Below, in pieces: positions 8,129-16,857 of a stretch of DNA of 64,000 nt (positions are counted from its first letter, which is position 1; every line of letters starts with the position of its first letter). The DNA is from Sphingomonas tagetis (GTDB lineage Bacteria > Pseudomonadota > Alphaproteobacteria > Sphingomonadales > Sphingomonadaceae): the NCBI RefSeq assembly GCF_024211275.1, contig NZ_JAMLDX010000004.1:1-64000 (forward strand). Direction: 5' to 3'. Both the position numbers and the translations under genes were made by a program. The notes below the pieces were generated by a model. That model was not told the origin of the DNA. It searched no databases and saw only the letters and a program-made list of their open reading frames with translations.

Positions 8129-9117
8129 ACCGCATTTCCCTGTTGATTGGAGCTTTGCTGATGTCCGCCCCTGTTTCCGCCCAAACGGCGCCCAAGCCGG
8201 AATGGACGCTGGTGATCCATGGCGGGGCGGGCGTGCTCGAGCGCGCGCGGATGACGCCCGAGCGCGAGGCCGAGGCGCGCAAGGGGCTGGAGGCGGCACT
8301 GGCGGCGGGGTTGAAGGTGCTGGCCGGGGGCGGCAGCGCGCTGGATGCCGTGGAGGCGGCGGTGCGCGTGCTGGAGGACGATCCGCACTTCAATGCCGGG
8401 CGCGGGGCGGTATTCACCTATGAGGGCGTCAACGAGCTCGACGCGGCGATCATGGAGGGGACGACGCGCAAGGCCGGCGCGGTGGCGGGGGTAACGCGGA
8501 CGAAGAACCCGGTGAGCCTCGCACGCAAGGTCATGGAGGACAGCCCGCATGTGATGCTGGCGGGCAAGGGTGCGGATGTATTCAGCGCCGAGAAGGGGCT
8601 GGAGCAGGTCGATCCCGGCTATTTCGGCACCGAGGAGCGGCGGCAGCAGCTCGAGAAGATGAAGGCTCAGAAGACCAGCTGGTTCGATGTCGACATGAAG
8701 TATGGCACGGTCGGCGCGGTGGCGCGCGACAAGGCCGGGCATGTCGCGGCGGCGACCTCGACCGGCGGGGTGACCGGCAAGCGCTGGGGCCGGGTGGGCG
8801 ATTCGCCGCTGATCGGCGCGGGCACCTATGCCGACGACCGGGCGTGCGCGGTGTCGGCGACGGGGGCGGGGGAGTTCTTTATCCGCGAGGGCGTGGCGCA
8901 TGAGATCTGCGCGCGGGTGCGGTTCAAGGGCGAGAGCCTGAAGGTGGCGGCGGACGCGGTGATGGCGGATACCAGATCGCTGGGCGGCACCGGCGGGGTG
9001 ATCGTGACCGGGCCGGATGGCGAGATGGCGTGGAGCTTCAACACGCCGGGCATGTATCGCGGGCGGGTAAGCGCCGGCGGGCAGCCGGTGGTGGCGATTT
9101 ATGGGGACGAGCAGTGA
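8125..9117 (+). CDS. Secreted isoaspartyl peptidase / L-asparaginase (Ntn hydrolase)
   Basis: A 330-aa type-2 asparaginase/isoaspartyl dipeptidase with a signal peptide (MNRISLLIGALLMSAPVSAQ), so it acts in the periplasm. The IHGGAG motif lies at residues 31-36. The autocleavage site and nucleophile are in KYGTVGAVA, with Thr195 expected to become the N-terminus of the beta chain, and the GTGG stretch follows near the C-terminus. It would remove beta-aspartyl residues from peptides or hydrolyse asparagine. It overlaps the acyltransferase upstream (ATGA) and the nuclease downstream (GTGA), implying coupled translation. Confidence 0.92.
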   Translation: MNRISLLIGALLMSAPVSAQTAPKPEWTLVIHGGAGVLERARMTPEREAEARKGLEAALAAGLKVLAGGGSALDAVEAAVRVLEDDPHFNAGRGAVFTYEGVNELDAAIMEGTTRKAGAVAGVTRTKNPVSLARKVMEDSPHVMLAGKGADVFSAEKGLEQVDPGYFGTEERRQQLEKMKAQKTSWFDVDMKYGTVGAVARDKAGHVAAATSTGGVTGKRWGRVGDSPLIGAGTYADDRACAVSATGAGEFFIREGVAHEICARVRFKGESLKVAADAVMADTRSLGGTGGVIVTGPDGEMAWSFNTPGMYRGRVSAGGQPVVAIYGDEQ

Positions 9118-9977
9118 AGCGGCTGATTCTTGCACTGGCGGCGCTGCTGACCCTGACCGCGAGCCCGGCGCTCGCTTATTGGGAATATGGTCACGAGACG
9201 ATCGCGTCGATCGCCTATCGCAATGTGAAGCCGCAGACGCGGGCGGCGATCGACCGGTTGCTGGCGAAGCAGGGCTTGCTGGAAACCCCGACGTGTCCGG
9301 CCCGGACGATCGAGCAGGCGAGCGTGTGGGCGGACTGTATCAAGCCGCTCGGGCCGCGGTTCAGCTATGCGTATAACTGGCACTATCAGAATGTGAACAT
9401 CTGCAAGCCCTTCACTTTGAAGGGGAATTGCCCGGACGGGAACTGCGTGTCGGCGCAGATCGAGCGCGACGTGAAGCTGTTGCAGGACAACAGCGTGCCG
9501 GTGCGCGAGAAGGTGATGGCGCTGGCGTTTCTGGTGCATTTCGTCGGCGATCTGCACCAGCCGCTGCATGCTGGCGACAAGGGCGATCTGGGCGGCAATC
9601 GCGCGCGGGCGGACTATGGCATCTATGGGCCGGAGCGGCTCAACCTGCACACGATCTGGGACGGGTGGCTGGCCGAGCGGGCGATCTCGACGCCGCCGCC
9701 GCTGGTGGTGGCCTATCCGGCCGAGCAGCGCGTGGCCATGAGCGCGGGGAGCATCGAGGACTGGAGCCGCGAGAGCTGGCAGCTGGCGCGCGACGTCGCT
9801 TATGCCAGCGCGTTCGGCGGCGATCCGTGCCGCGAGGGGGTGCCCGAGCGCGGCAAGCTGGATGCGGCGGCGATCGAGAAGCTGGTCGATCCGATGCGGC
9901 TGCAGGTGACGCGCGGCGGGCTGCGGCTGGCGCGGCTGCTCGACGAGGCGTTCGGGCCGGTGCCGCCCAGGCAATGA
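9114..9977 (+). CDS. S1/P1-type nuclease, secreted
   Basis: A 287-aa zinc nuclease. After a signal peptide (LILALAALLTLTASPALA) the mature protein begins near YWEYGHETIASIAY. The near-N-terminal Trp and the His are Zn ligands in the S1-P1 family, and HFVGDLHQPLHAGDKGDLGGN is the typical central metal motif. It should degrade single-stranded DNA and RNA in the periplasm or outside, releasing 5'-nucleotides for phosphate and nucleoside salvage. The GTG start overlaps the peptidase stop by 4 bases. A hairpin (9981-10006) ends the rightward cluster. Confidence 0.92.
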   Translation: MKRLILALAALLTLTASPALAYWEYGHETIASIAYRNVKPQTRAAIDRLLAKQGLLETPTCPARTIEQASVWADCIKPLGPRFSYAYNWHYQNVNICKPFTLKGNCPDGNCVSAQIERDVKLLQDNSVPVREKVMALAFLVHFVGDLHQPLHAGDKGDLGGNRARADYGIYGPERLNLHTIWDGWLAERAISTPPPLVVAYPAEQRVAMSAGSIEDWSRESWQLARDVAYASAFGGDPCREGVPERGKLDAAAIEKLVDPMRLQVTRGGLRLARLLDEAFGPVPPRQ

Positions 9978-9980
9978 AAA

Positions 9981-10006
9981 GGGCGCGGCCATTGCTGACC
10001 GCGCCC
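9981..10006. terminator. Bidirectional terminator between nuclease gene and pal
   Basis: An 8-bp perfect stem (9981-9988 with 9999-10006) and 10-base loop, flanked by AAAA on the left and a T-rich run (TTCGTTT) on the right. It lies 3 bases after the nuclease stop and 17 bases from the end of the convergent pal gene, so it can serve both. Confidence 0.7.
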
Positions 10007-10023
10007 TCCATTCGTTTCGACGA

Positions 10024-10536
10024 TCAGTTCAGGACGATCGTCACCGCGCGGCGGTTCTGTGCCCAGCTGGCTTCGTCCGAACCCAAGGCGATCGGGCGTT
10101 CCTTGCCATAGCTGATCGTGGTGATGCGCGTGGGCGAGACGCCGCGTGCCGCGAGATAGTTCTTCGCGGCGTTGGCGCGGCGGTCGCCGAGCGCGAGGTT
10201 GTATTCGCGCGTGCCGCGTTCGTCGGCATGGCCCTCGATCGTGATGCGCGTGTTGGGGAATTGCGTGAGCCATTGCGACTGGCTGTCGAGGATGCGGCGC
10301 GCCTCGGCGTCGATGTCATATTGATCGAGCGCGAACAGCACGGTGTCGCTGATGACGTTGCGCTTGAAGTGGCCGGGCGTGCCGGGCGCGTCCTCGCCGC
10401 TGGTGTCGGGACCCGGGCCGGGGCCGGGATCGACCGGGCCGGGGCCGGGCGGCAGCGTCTCGGGCCGCTTTTTCTGGCAGCCCGCCACGGCAACGGCCAT
10501 CGTCGCGATGATCAGGGCGGTTCTAAGCTTCGCCAT
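10024..10536 (-). CDS. pal: Peptidoglycan-associated lipoprotein
   Basis: A 170-aa outer-membrane lipoprotein. The lipobox is AVAVAGC with the lipidated Cys near residue 19, followed by an unusually Pro/Gly-rich linker (PGPGPVDPGPGPGPD). The C-terminal OmpA-like domain carries the peptidoglycan-binding motif GHADERGTREYNLALGDRRA. Pal links the outer membrane to the cell wall and works with TolB in the Tol-Pal system, which drives outer-membrane constriction at division. The ATG at 10536 follows AGGGAGAAG. It is the last gene of the leftward tol operon, 84 bases after tolB; no cpoB (ybgF) follows. Confidence 0.97.
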   Translation of the reverse strand: MAKLRTALIIATMAVAVAGCQKKRPETLPPGPGPVDPGPGPGPDTSGEDAPGTPGHFKRNVISDTVLFALDQYDIDAEARRILDSQSQWLTQFPNTRITIEGHADERGTREYNLALGDRRANAAKNYLAARGVSPTRITTISYGKERPIALGSDEASWAQNRRAVTIVLN

Positions 10537-10620
10537 TGGTTCTTCTCCCTTGGCTCTTACAGAAATGGTGCGCTTACGTAACAAGCGCGGGGCGGATGAG
10601 TTTCCGCTGAACGGATTCTA

Positions 10621-11988
10621 TCATGGCCGCAGCGGCCCCCAGCTCGGGTCCGACCCATCGAGCTGGGTGGCGATGCGCCGCGTGGTCGAGCCGGTCAGGT
10701 CGATCGCCCAGATGTCGGACTTGCCCGAACTGCCCTGCGAGCCGCGCGAGAACATCAGCACGCGGCCGTTGGGCGACCAGCTCGGACCCTCGTCGCCCCA
10801 GCTTTCGGTGAGCAGCTTCTCGCCGCTGCCGGAGGGACTCATCACGCCGATGCGGAAGCCGCCGCCCATGCGGGTGAAGGCGATGAGGTCGCCGCGCGGG
10901 CTCCACGCCGGGGTGGCATAGCGGCCGCCACCGAAGCTGATGCGCTGCTGGTTCGAGCCGTCGGCGTTCATGACGTAGAGCTGCTGGGTGCCGGAGCGGT
11001 CGCTCTCGAACACGATCTTGCTGCCGTCGGGCGAATAGCTGCCGCCGGTGTCGATGCCGGGCCCGCTGGTGAGCCGCTGTGGCGTGCCGCCGGCCGCGGC
11101 GATGCGATAGATATCGGCATTGCCCGCGGTCGACATGGTGAAGAGGATGTAGCGGCCATCGGGCGAGAAGCGCGGCGCGAAGGCGAGGCTGACATTGGTG
11201 ACGAGCAGCCGCTGTGTGCCCGCTGCGAGATCATAGACATAGAGCGACGGCTTGTCGTTCTGGTAGCTCATATAGGCGATGCGGCGCTCGTCGGGCGAGA
11301 AGCGCGGGGTCAGCACGATCGACTGGCCGTTGGTGAGGAAGCGGTGGTTGGCGCCGTCCTGATCCATGATCGCGAGCCGCTTGATGCGGCGGTTCTTGGG
11401 GCCGGTTTCCGAGACGTAGATCACGCGGCTGTCGAAATAGGGGCCTTCGCCCGTCAGACGCGTGTAGATCGCATCGGCGCATTTGTGCGCGGCGCGGCGC
11501 CAGTCGGACGGGCCGACCTCGAAGCCCTGCCGCGTCAGTTCGGTGCCGAGCGCAACGTCGTAGAGATAGCAGCCGACCGTCAGCCGCCCGCCCGCGCCGG
11601 CCTGGACGAAGCCCTGCACCAGCGCCTGCGCCGACGCGCCGCGCCAATAGCCGAAATCGGGCGCGCGGACCTCGCCCATCGGGACGGCGCGCACACCGGA
11701 CGGGCCGAGCGGCTTGAACAGCCCCGAGTTGCGCAGGTCGGCGGCGACGACATCGGCGATCTGGCGGCCGAGCGCTTCGGTGTTGCCGGCGGGCGTGTTC
11801 ACCGCCTGATTGGTTGGCATGGCAGGGATCAGGATGGTGAGGTCCTGCGCGGATTCGTCGGTGACATCGACCGACAGGCCCTGTTCCTGCCCGGGCTGGG
11901 CGGGAACGGTGACCACGGGAGGCTGGACCGCTTGCGCCAGCGCTGGCGCGGCGGTGGTCAGGGCGAGCAGGGCGAGTACGGACTTCAT
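10621..11988 (-). CDS. tolB: Tol-Pal system protein TolB
   Basis: A 455-aa periplasmic protein with signal peptide (MKSVLALLALTTAAPALAQ). The N-terminal TolB_N domain is followed from about residue 210 by a six-bladed beta-propeller with WD40-like PD40 repeats: RFSPDERRIAYMS, RFSPDGRYILFTM, SYSPDGSKIVFES and SWSPNGRVLMFSR. TolB binds Pal and TolA. It starts just 4 bases after the tolA stop, in the ybgC-tolQRAB-pal order common to proteobacteria. Confidence 0.97.
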   Translation of the reverse strand: MKSVLALLALTTAAPALAQAVQPPVVTVPAQPGQEQGLSVDVTDESAQDLTILIPAMPTNQAVNTPAGNTEALGRQIADVVAADLRNSGLFKPLGPSGVRAVPMGEVRAPDFGYWRGASAQALVQGFVQAGAGGRLTVGCYLYDVALGTELTRQGFEVGPSDWRRAAHKCADAIYTRLTGEGPYFDSRVIYVSETGPKNRRIKRLAIMDQDGANHRFLTNGQSIVLTPRFSPDERRIAYMSYQNDKPSLYVYDLAAGTQRLLVTNVSLAFAPRFSPDGRYILFTMSTAGNADIYRIAAAGGTPQRLTSGPGIDTGGSYSPDGSKIVFESDRSGTQQLYVMNADGSNQQRISFGGGRYATPAWSPRGDLIAFTRMGGGFRIGVMSPSGSGEKLLTESWGDEGPSWSPNGRVLMFSRGSQGSSGKSDIWAIDLTGSTTRRIATQLDGSDPSWGPLRP

Positions 11989-11992
11989 CGGG

Positions 11993-12849
11993 TTACAGCC
12001 TCCGGTCGAAGGTCGGGGTGATCAGCTTCCACGCGTCATAATATTCGGCGGGAAGCTTGAACGGCGCGGCGAGTTTGGCGGCCGAAATGGCGCGTTCCTT
12101 GTGCAGATCGGCCTGCGGGCGGTTGCTGGCGGTGACACCGGTCTGGCCGATCACGCGCGGCGGCGAAGCGAGGCTACCGTCGCGGTTGAGGCGGATTTCG
12201 ACCTGCGTGCGGAGCATTTCGACATCGGCGCCGGTGGGCGACTTCCAGTGCGGGCGCAGCTGTCGGATGACTTCGGCGGCGAGCGCTGACTTGACCGCGG
12301 CGCCGATCTGCGAGGCTTGTGGGGTGGTCGCCTTGCCCTTGCTAGGCTGGTCGGTGAGACCGTCGATGATGCCGGTGAGGCGGCCAGTGGGGCGGGCGAC
12401 GCGACTGGTCGACGGCGTCTGCGCCTTGGGCTGGCTGGCCGTGGTCTTTTGCTGCGCCTTGGTGTCCGGCCTGGGCGGGGTCGGCGGCGTTTTCTTGGGT
12501 TCGGCCTTGGGCTGCGGTTTGGGCGCCGGGGCAGGCACGGTTTTGGGCGGCGTGGGGTCGGGGCGCGCGATCGGCTGCGGATCGGGGATCGGGGCGGGCG
12601 GGGGTGTGTCGGGCTCGACCGGGCCGGGGACTTCGGCGAGGCGCTCGGCCGGGGCCTCGCGGCTGATCACCGGGGCCTCGCTCTTGAGGCCGACCTCGTC
12701 GGTCAGCGAAATCTCGATCGGGGTGGGTTCGAGCTTGAGCGGGTTGGGCGTCGAGAGGAAACCGACCGAGAGCAGGCCGAACAGCACGACATGGCCGATC
12801 ACGGCCACACCGAGTCCGGTGCCTTCCCTGCGGTCGATCGCGAACGCCA

Positions 12850-12850
<1 letters not shown>
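11993..12850 (-). CDS. tolA: TolA-like energy transducer
   Basis: A 285-aa protein with one N-terminal transmembrane helix (GVAVIGHVVLFGLLSVGFL) and the family SLTDEVG stretch, then a long periplasmic linker rich in Pro, Lys and Ala (about residues 80-165), and a C-terminal TonB/TolA-like domain (KSALAAEVIRQLRPHWKSP). It spans the periplasm to connect the TolQR motor to TolB-Pal. Its ATG overlaps the tolR stop as TGATG. The sequence is short for TolA (E. coli 421 aa) but usual for alphaproteobacteria. Confidence 0.92.
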
Positions 12851-13283
<433 letters not shown>

Positions 13284-13284
<1 letters not shown>

Positions 13285-14012
13285 CAGAGCAAGGTGCCGC
13301 GATGTTGCGGCTGGGCCGGGGCTGGGCCGTCATCGAGCTGGCGGCTGAGCGTGGCGTGGAAGCCGTCAGCGAAGCGGTTGAGGCGCGCCTCGACCTTGTT
13401 GATGCCATGGCTGAAGCGGTTGTAGGCGATCACCGCGGGAATCGCCGCGAACAGCCCGATCGCGGTGGCGAACAGCGCTTCGGCGATGCCCGGCGCGACG
13501 ACGGCGAGCGAGGTGTTCTGCTCGCTGGCGATCGCGGTGAAGCTGCGCATGATGCCCCAGACGGTGCCGAACAGCCCGACGAACGGCGCGACGGAACCGA
13601 CCGTGGCGAGGATGTTGAGGCGATCGGAGAGCTTGTCGATCTCGTGCGCGACGGCGGCGCCCATGCTGGTGGCGAGCCGCTCGCGCGTGCCCTCACGGTC
13701 GACCGTGCGGCCACCGGTCGAGCGGCGCCATTCAGTGACGCCCGAGGCGAAGACGCGCGCGACCGGGTGATCGCCGTCGCCATGCAGGCGGTGGAAGGCG
13801 TCGATGTCGTTCGACTTGCGGTAGTCGGCCTCGAACCGCTCGGTCGCCTTGCGCGCCTTGCCGATGCGGCCCCACAGGCTGATGATGATCGCCCAGGTCC
13901 AGATGCTGGCGAGCAGGAGGCCAAGCATCACGGCCTTGACCACCCAGTCGGCCTGCATGAACAGGCCCACCGGCGACATCGCCGCGGCATCGGTGTTCAG
14001 AAACAAATCCAT
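13284..14012 (-). CDS. tolQ: TolQ protein (MotA/TolQ/ExbB channel)
   Basis: A 242-aa inner-membrane protein with three transmembrane helices: VVKAVMLGLLLASIWTWAII near the N-terminus and two in the C-terminal half (LNILATVGSVAPFVGLFGTV and the APGIAEALFATAIGLFAAIPAVIAY stretch), the latter holding the conserved proton-channel region. It is the motor subunit of Tol-Pal. The start at MDLFLNTDAAAMSPVG places 7 bases between it and the ybgC stop. Confidence 0.97.
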
Positions 14013-14019
14013 GTGTCGC

Positions 14020-14472
14020 TCAGCTTCCCTTCCACACCAGCGGCACGAACGCATCCACCCACCGGGCCGGTTGCCGCTTCGGACGCCCCGATGGCGCGAC
14101 GAAAGCGGCTTCGACCTCTGCTTCGGTCAGCAATTCATGCCCCCGCATGACTCGTTGATGAATATCGACCGACGCGGCGCGTAATCGCCGCAATCGGCTG
14201 ACCACGATCAGCGCATCGTCGAGCCGGGCCGATGCGACGTAACGGATCGCGATGTTGCGGACGACATAGACACCTTCGCCGGCTTCATGCACCGCGCGCT
14301 GGTCGATTCCGGCGCAGCGCAGCATGTCGGAGCGGCCGCGCTCCATGAAGCGAAGATAATTGGCGTGATAGACCACCCCCGACAGATCGGTGTCCTCGAA
14401 ATAGACACGGACCGGGAAGAGATGTTCGAGGCCGTCGAAGCGGCCGGCGATCGTGAGGTCGTCGGCGGGCAT
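14020..14472 (-). CDS. ybgC: Tol-Pal-associated acyl-CoA thioesterase YbgC
   Basis: A 150-aa hot-dog-fold thioesterase. The motif VYFEDTDLSGVVYHANYLRFMERGR is the 4-hydroxybenzoyl-CoA thioesterase active-site signature; the Asp in DTDLSG is the catalytic residue. YbgC hydrolyses short-chain or malonyl/hydroxybutyryl acyl-CoA and is the conserved first gene of tol-pal operons. It is followed by tolQ after 7 bases. Its place and motif make the call firm. Confidence 0.95.
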   Translation of the reverse strand: MPADDLTIAGRFDGLEHLFPVRVYFEDTDLSGVVYHANYLRFMERGRSDMLRCAGIDQRAVHEAGEGVYVVRNIAIRYVASARLDDALIVVSRLRRLRAASVDIHQRVMRGHELLTEAEVEAAFVAPSGRPKRQPARWVDAFVPLVWKGS

Positions 14473-14523
14473 TAAGCATCCCCTAGCGGTGGGGAGTCGC
14501 GAGGGGAACCCGTGACGGGTCCG

Positions 14524-14925
14524 TTACGCCTTCGACATATCGATGACCTGGCTCCACTCGTCAGGCGAGACCTTGCCGACCGAGAGGCGCGAATATTTGA
14601 CCAGCTCCATCTCGGCGAGCCGGGGCTCGGCCTTGACCTGCTTGAGCGTGACCGGCTTTTCGAGCTTCTCGACCGGCTTCATCTCGACCGAGACCCAGTG
14701 TTTGCCGTCGCCGTCGGGCTTCGCCTCGCGGCTGACTTCCATGATGCCGACGATCTCGAGGCCGATATTGCTGTGGTAGAAGAAGGCGCGGTCGCCAACC
14801 TTCATCGCGCGCAGATTGCCCGCGGCGGTGTAGTTGCGCACGCCGTCCCATTCGGTCTTGCCGTCGCGGACGAGGTCGTCCCAGCCGAATACATCGGGTT
14901 CGGATTTCATCAGCCAAAGCGCCAC
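14524..14925 (-). CDS. EVE domain-containing protein
   Basis: A 133-aa single-domain EVE protein (PUA-like fold). It starts MALWLMKSEPDVFGWDDL, the classic EVE N-terminus with WLMKSEP, and has the WDGVRNYTAAGNLRAM and GDRAFFYHSN motifs. EVE domains bind modified bases in DNA or RNA; the thymocyte nuclear protein 1 family is the eukaryotic relative. The specific ligand here is unknown. It stands alone, 51 bases upstream of ybgC on the same strand and divergent from the small secreted gene to the right. Confidence 0.92.
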   Translation of the reverse strand: MALWLMKSEPDVFGWDDLVRDGKTEWDGVRNYTAAGNLRAMKVGDRAFFYHSNIGLEIVGIMEVSREAKPDGDGKHWVSVEMKPVEKLEKPVTLKQVKAEPRLAEMELVKYSRLSVGKVSPDEWSQVIDMSKA

Positions 14926-15086
14926 GGCGGTATCTCCTTCGGCGCCTCCATCGCGTCCATTCAGCTAAACCGCAAGTGAACGCGCAATTCCGCAGCGGTT
15001 CAGACCGAATCGGCCAAACATGCATCCTGGACGTCGCTCAAAGCGTTGAGGCGTCAGAAACGTGCAGATTGCACCAGGAGGAAGTC

Positions 15087-15467
15087 ATGAAGACCACCAT
15101 CACCAAGGCGGTGCTCGGTCTCACCCTCGGCGCCACCGCGCTCACCGCGGCCGCGCCGGCAGAGGCTCAGCGCTATCGTTATCGGGACCGCGACAATGCG
15201 GGCACGGCGATCGTTGCCGGCATCGCCGGTATCGCGATCGGCGCCGCGATCGCGGGCTCGGGCCGCGACCGCTATTATGACCGCCGTTATCGTTCGTATG
15301 ACCGCGGCTATTACAACTACGACAATTACTATCAGCAGCGCGGTTACTACCCGCGCGAGAGCTACTACTACCGCGATTACGAGCGTCGCGGCTGGCGTGG
15401 CTGCACCATCCGCCGCGTGTACGACCCGTATCTGGGTCAGCGCGTGCGGGTCCGTTACTGCCGCTGA
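15087..15467 (+). CDS. Small secreted Tyr/Arg-rich protein with glycine-zipper-like segment
   Basis: A 126-aa protein with a signal peptide (MKTTITKAVLGLTLGATALT ... AEAQ), a glycine/alanine-rich hydrophobic stretch (AIVAGIAGIAIGAAIAGSG) and a low-complexity tail very rich in Tyr, Arg and Asp, closed by two cysteines (CTIRRVYDPY ... VRYCR) that could form a disulfide. I do not recognise a catalytic domain; similar small envelope proteins are common in sphingomonads. A strong ribosome site AGGAGGAAG precedes the ATG, and a strong terminator follows, so it is a monocistronic, probably well expressed gene. Confidence 0.8.
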   Translation: MKTTITKAVLGLTLGATALTAAAPAEAQRYRYRDRDNAGTAIVAGIAGIAIGAAIAGSGRDRYYDRRYRSYDRGYYNYDNYYQQRGYYPRESYYYRDYERRGWRGCTIRRVYDPYLGQRVRVRYCR

Positions 15468-15489
15468 CCCCAAGCACGGCGGCAAGAGG

Positions 15490-15523
15490 GCGGCGCGGGT
15501 TCATTCCCGCGCCGCTTTTTTTT
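15490..15523 (+). terminator. Rho-independent terminator of the small secreted gene
   Basis: A perfect 10-bp stem (15490-15499 with 15506-15515), 6-base loop TTCATT and eight Ts directly after the stem (15516-15523). It starts 22 bases after the stop codon at 15467. Confidence 0.93.
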
Positions 15524-15550
15524 GGTCGCGGATTTGGTTAGGGGCCTCCC

Positions 15551-15829
15551 ATGAGTGATACACCCCCCGACCGGCTCTCGGTCAATCCGAAGAGCCCGCA
15601 TTTCGACCAGGCGCTGCTCCAGCGCGGCATCGGCATCCGCTTCAAGGGCGTGCAGCGCCGGGATGTGGAAGAATATTCCATTTCCGAAGGCTGGATCCGC
15701 GTGCAGGTCGGCAAGACGATGGACCGCAAAGGCAATCCGCTGACGCTCAAGCTGAGCGGTCCGGTCGAGGCCTGGTTCGAAAGCCCGGCGGCGGGCGAGG
15801 ACGAGGCGGAAGGCGCTTCCGAAGCCTAG
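15551..15829 (+). CDS. DUF3297 family protein
   Basis: A 92-aa soluble protein with the DUF3297 pattern: LSVNPKSPHFDQALLQRGIG, then VEEYSISEGWIRVQVGKTMDRKGNPLTLKLSGPVEAWF. The family is widespread in proteobacteria and always small and single-domain; no biochemical role is established to my knowledge. The C-terminal 15 residues are acidic and poorly conserved. It is read rightward just after a strong terminator, so it needs its own promoter, and is followed by a palindromic repeat. Confidence 0.9.
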   Translation: MSDTPPDRLSVNPKSPHFDQALLQRGIGIRFKGVQRRDVEEYSISEGWIRVQVGKTMDRKGNPLTLKLSGPVEAWFESPAAGEDEAEGASEA

Positions 15830-15832
15830 TCC

Positions 15833-15937
15833 GTCATCCCGGCCTTGTGCCGGGATCCACAGCTCCCCGAGTGACGCGTCTGAACCTCGTGCGCATCGTG
15901 CGCCGCGCGGTGGACCCCGGCACAAGGCCGGGGTGAC
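15833..15937. repeat. 105-bp palindromic element with 28-bp arms
   Basis: Arms 15833-15860 and 15910-15937 are inverted repeats matching at 26 of 28 positions, and each arm also holds its own small hairpin (CCCGGCCTTGTGCCGGG type). It fills most of the gap between the convergent DUF3297 and LytTR genes. It resembles dispersed intergenic repeats of sphingomonads that begin GTCATCCCGGC. It may also act as a bidirectional terminator. Confidence 0.7.
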
Positions 15938-15972
15938 GATGGTGGTGTGGGCAAGCGCGGCGCGTTGCGTCC

Positions 15973-16773
15973 TCAGTGGACGAATCGCGCTACCACGTCG
16001 CGGTAGCTGCGGCTGACCTTCACTTGTGAGCCCGAATCGAGCACCAGGAAGCATTCGCCATTGGTGTGCGGCTTGACCTGCTTGACCTGATCGAGGTTGA
16101 CGATGGTCGAGCGGTGGACGCGCTGGAAGCGGCGCGGGTCGAGGCGCTTTTCGAGGTCCTTCATCGTCTCGCGCAGGACAAGCGTGTTGTCGGCGGTCTT
16201 GATGCACATATAGTCGCCGGCGGCCTCGACCACCTCGATCGTGTCGACATCGACGCGGAAGATCTGGCCGCGGTCCTTGATGTTGATGAGCTTTTCGTAG
16301 CGGTTGGAGGCGACCTCGGTGTCGCTCGACAGATGCTCCTCGGCGGCGTCGGGGGCGACTTCGGCGAGCACTTCCTTGAGCTTCTCGACTTCCTCGACGC
16401 CGCGCTTCTCGGTGAGGCGCTGGCGCACGCGTTCGAGCGTGTCGGCGAGGCGGGCCTCGTCCACCGGCTTCATGAGATAGTCCATCGCATTCGCCTCGAA
16501 CGCGCGAATCGCGTGGTCCGAATAGGCGGTGACGAACACGAACAGCGGCGGTTCGACCTCCATCAGGCCCTGCACGACCGAGAAGCCGTCAAAGCCCGGC
16601 ATCTGGATGTCGAGAAAGACGAGATCGGGCTTGTGCGTCTTGATCGCGCGGATCGCCTCGCGGCCGTTCTGGCACTTGTCGATGATCTCGACGTCCTCGT
16701 GCGTCTGCAAGCGGAGTTCGAGCCCCTGGATCGCCAGCGGTTCGTCATCGACCAGGATGGTGCGGATCGTCAT
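15973..16773 (-). CDS. LytTR-family response regulator
   Basis: A 266-aa two-component regulator. The N-terminal receiver domain has the acidic pair (VDDEP, residues 8-12), phospho-acceptor Asp55 in VFLDIQMPG, the Thr in FVTAYSD and the Lys in MDYLMKPVDEA. After a linker the C-terminal LytTR DNA-binding domain (about 160-262) shows VEVVEAAGDYMCIKT-like and RRFQRVHRSTIVNLDQV motifs. It would be phosphorylated by the histidine kinase encoded 84 bases upstream on the same strand. Target genes are unknown. Confidence 0.93.
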   Translation of the reverse strand: MTIRTILVDDEPLAIQGLELRLQTHEDVEIIDKCQNGREAIRAIKTHKPDLVFLDIQMPGFDGFSVVQGLMEVEPPLFVFVTAYSDHAIRAFEANAMDYLMKPVDEARLADTLERVRQRLTEKRGVEEVEKLKEVLAEVAPDAAEEHLSSDTEVASNRYEKLINIKDRGQIFRVDVDTIEVVEAAGDYMCIKTADNTLVLRETMKDLEKRLDPRRFQRVHRSTIVNLDQVKQVKPHTNGECFLVLDSGSQVKVSRSYRDVVARFVH

Positions 16774-16857
16774 GGTTCCTCGTTCACCTTATCTATCCTG
16801 CGCGTCGCCGATGCCCCCGGCGCTGCGCCCATTTCCCCTGCCTTTGTTTCTCCGGCG

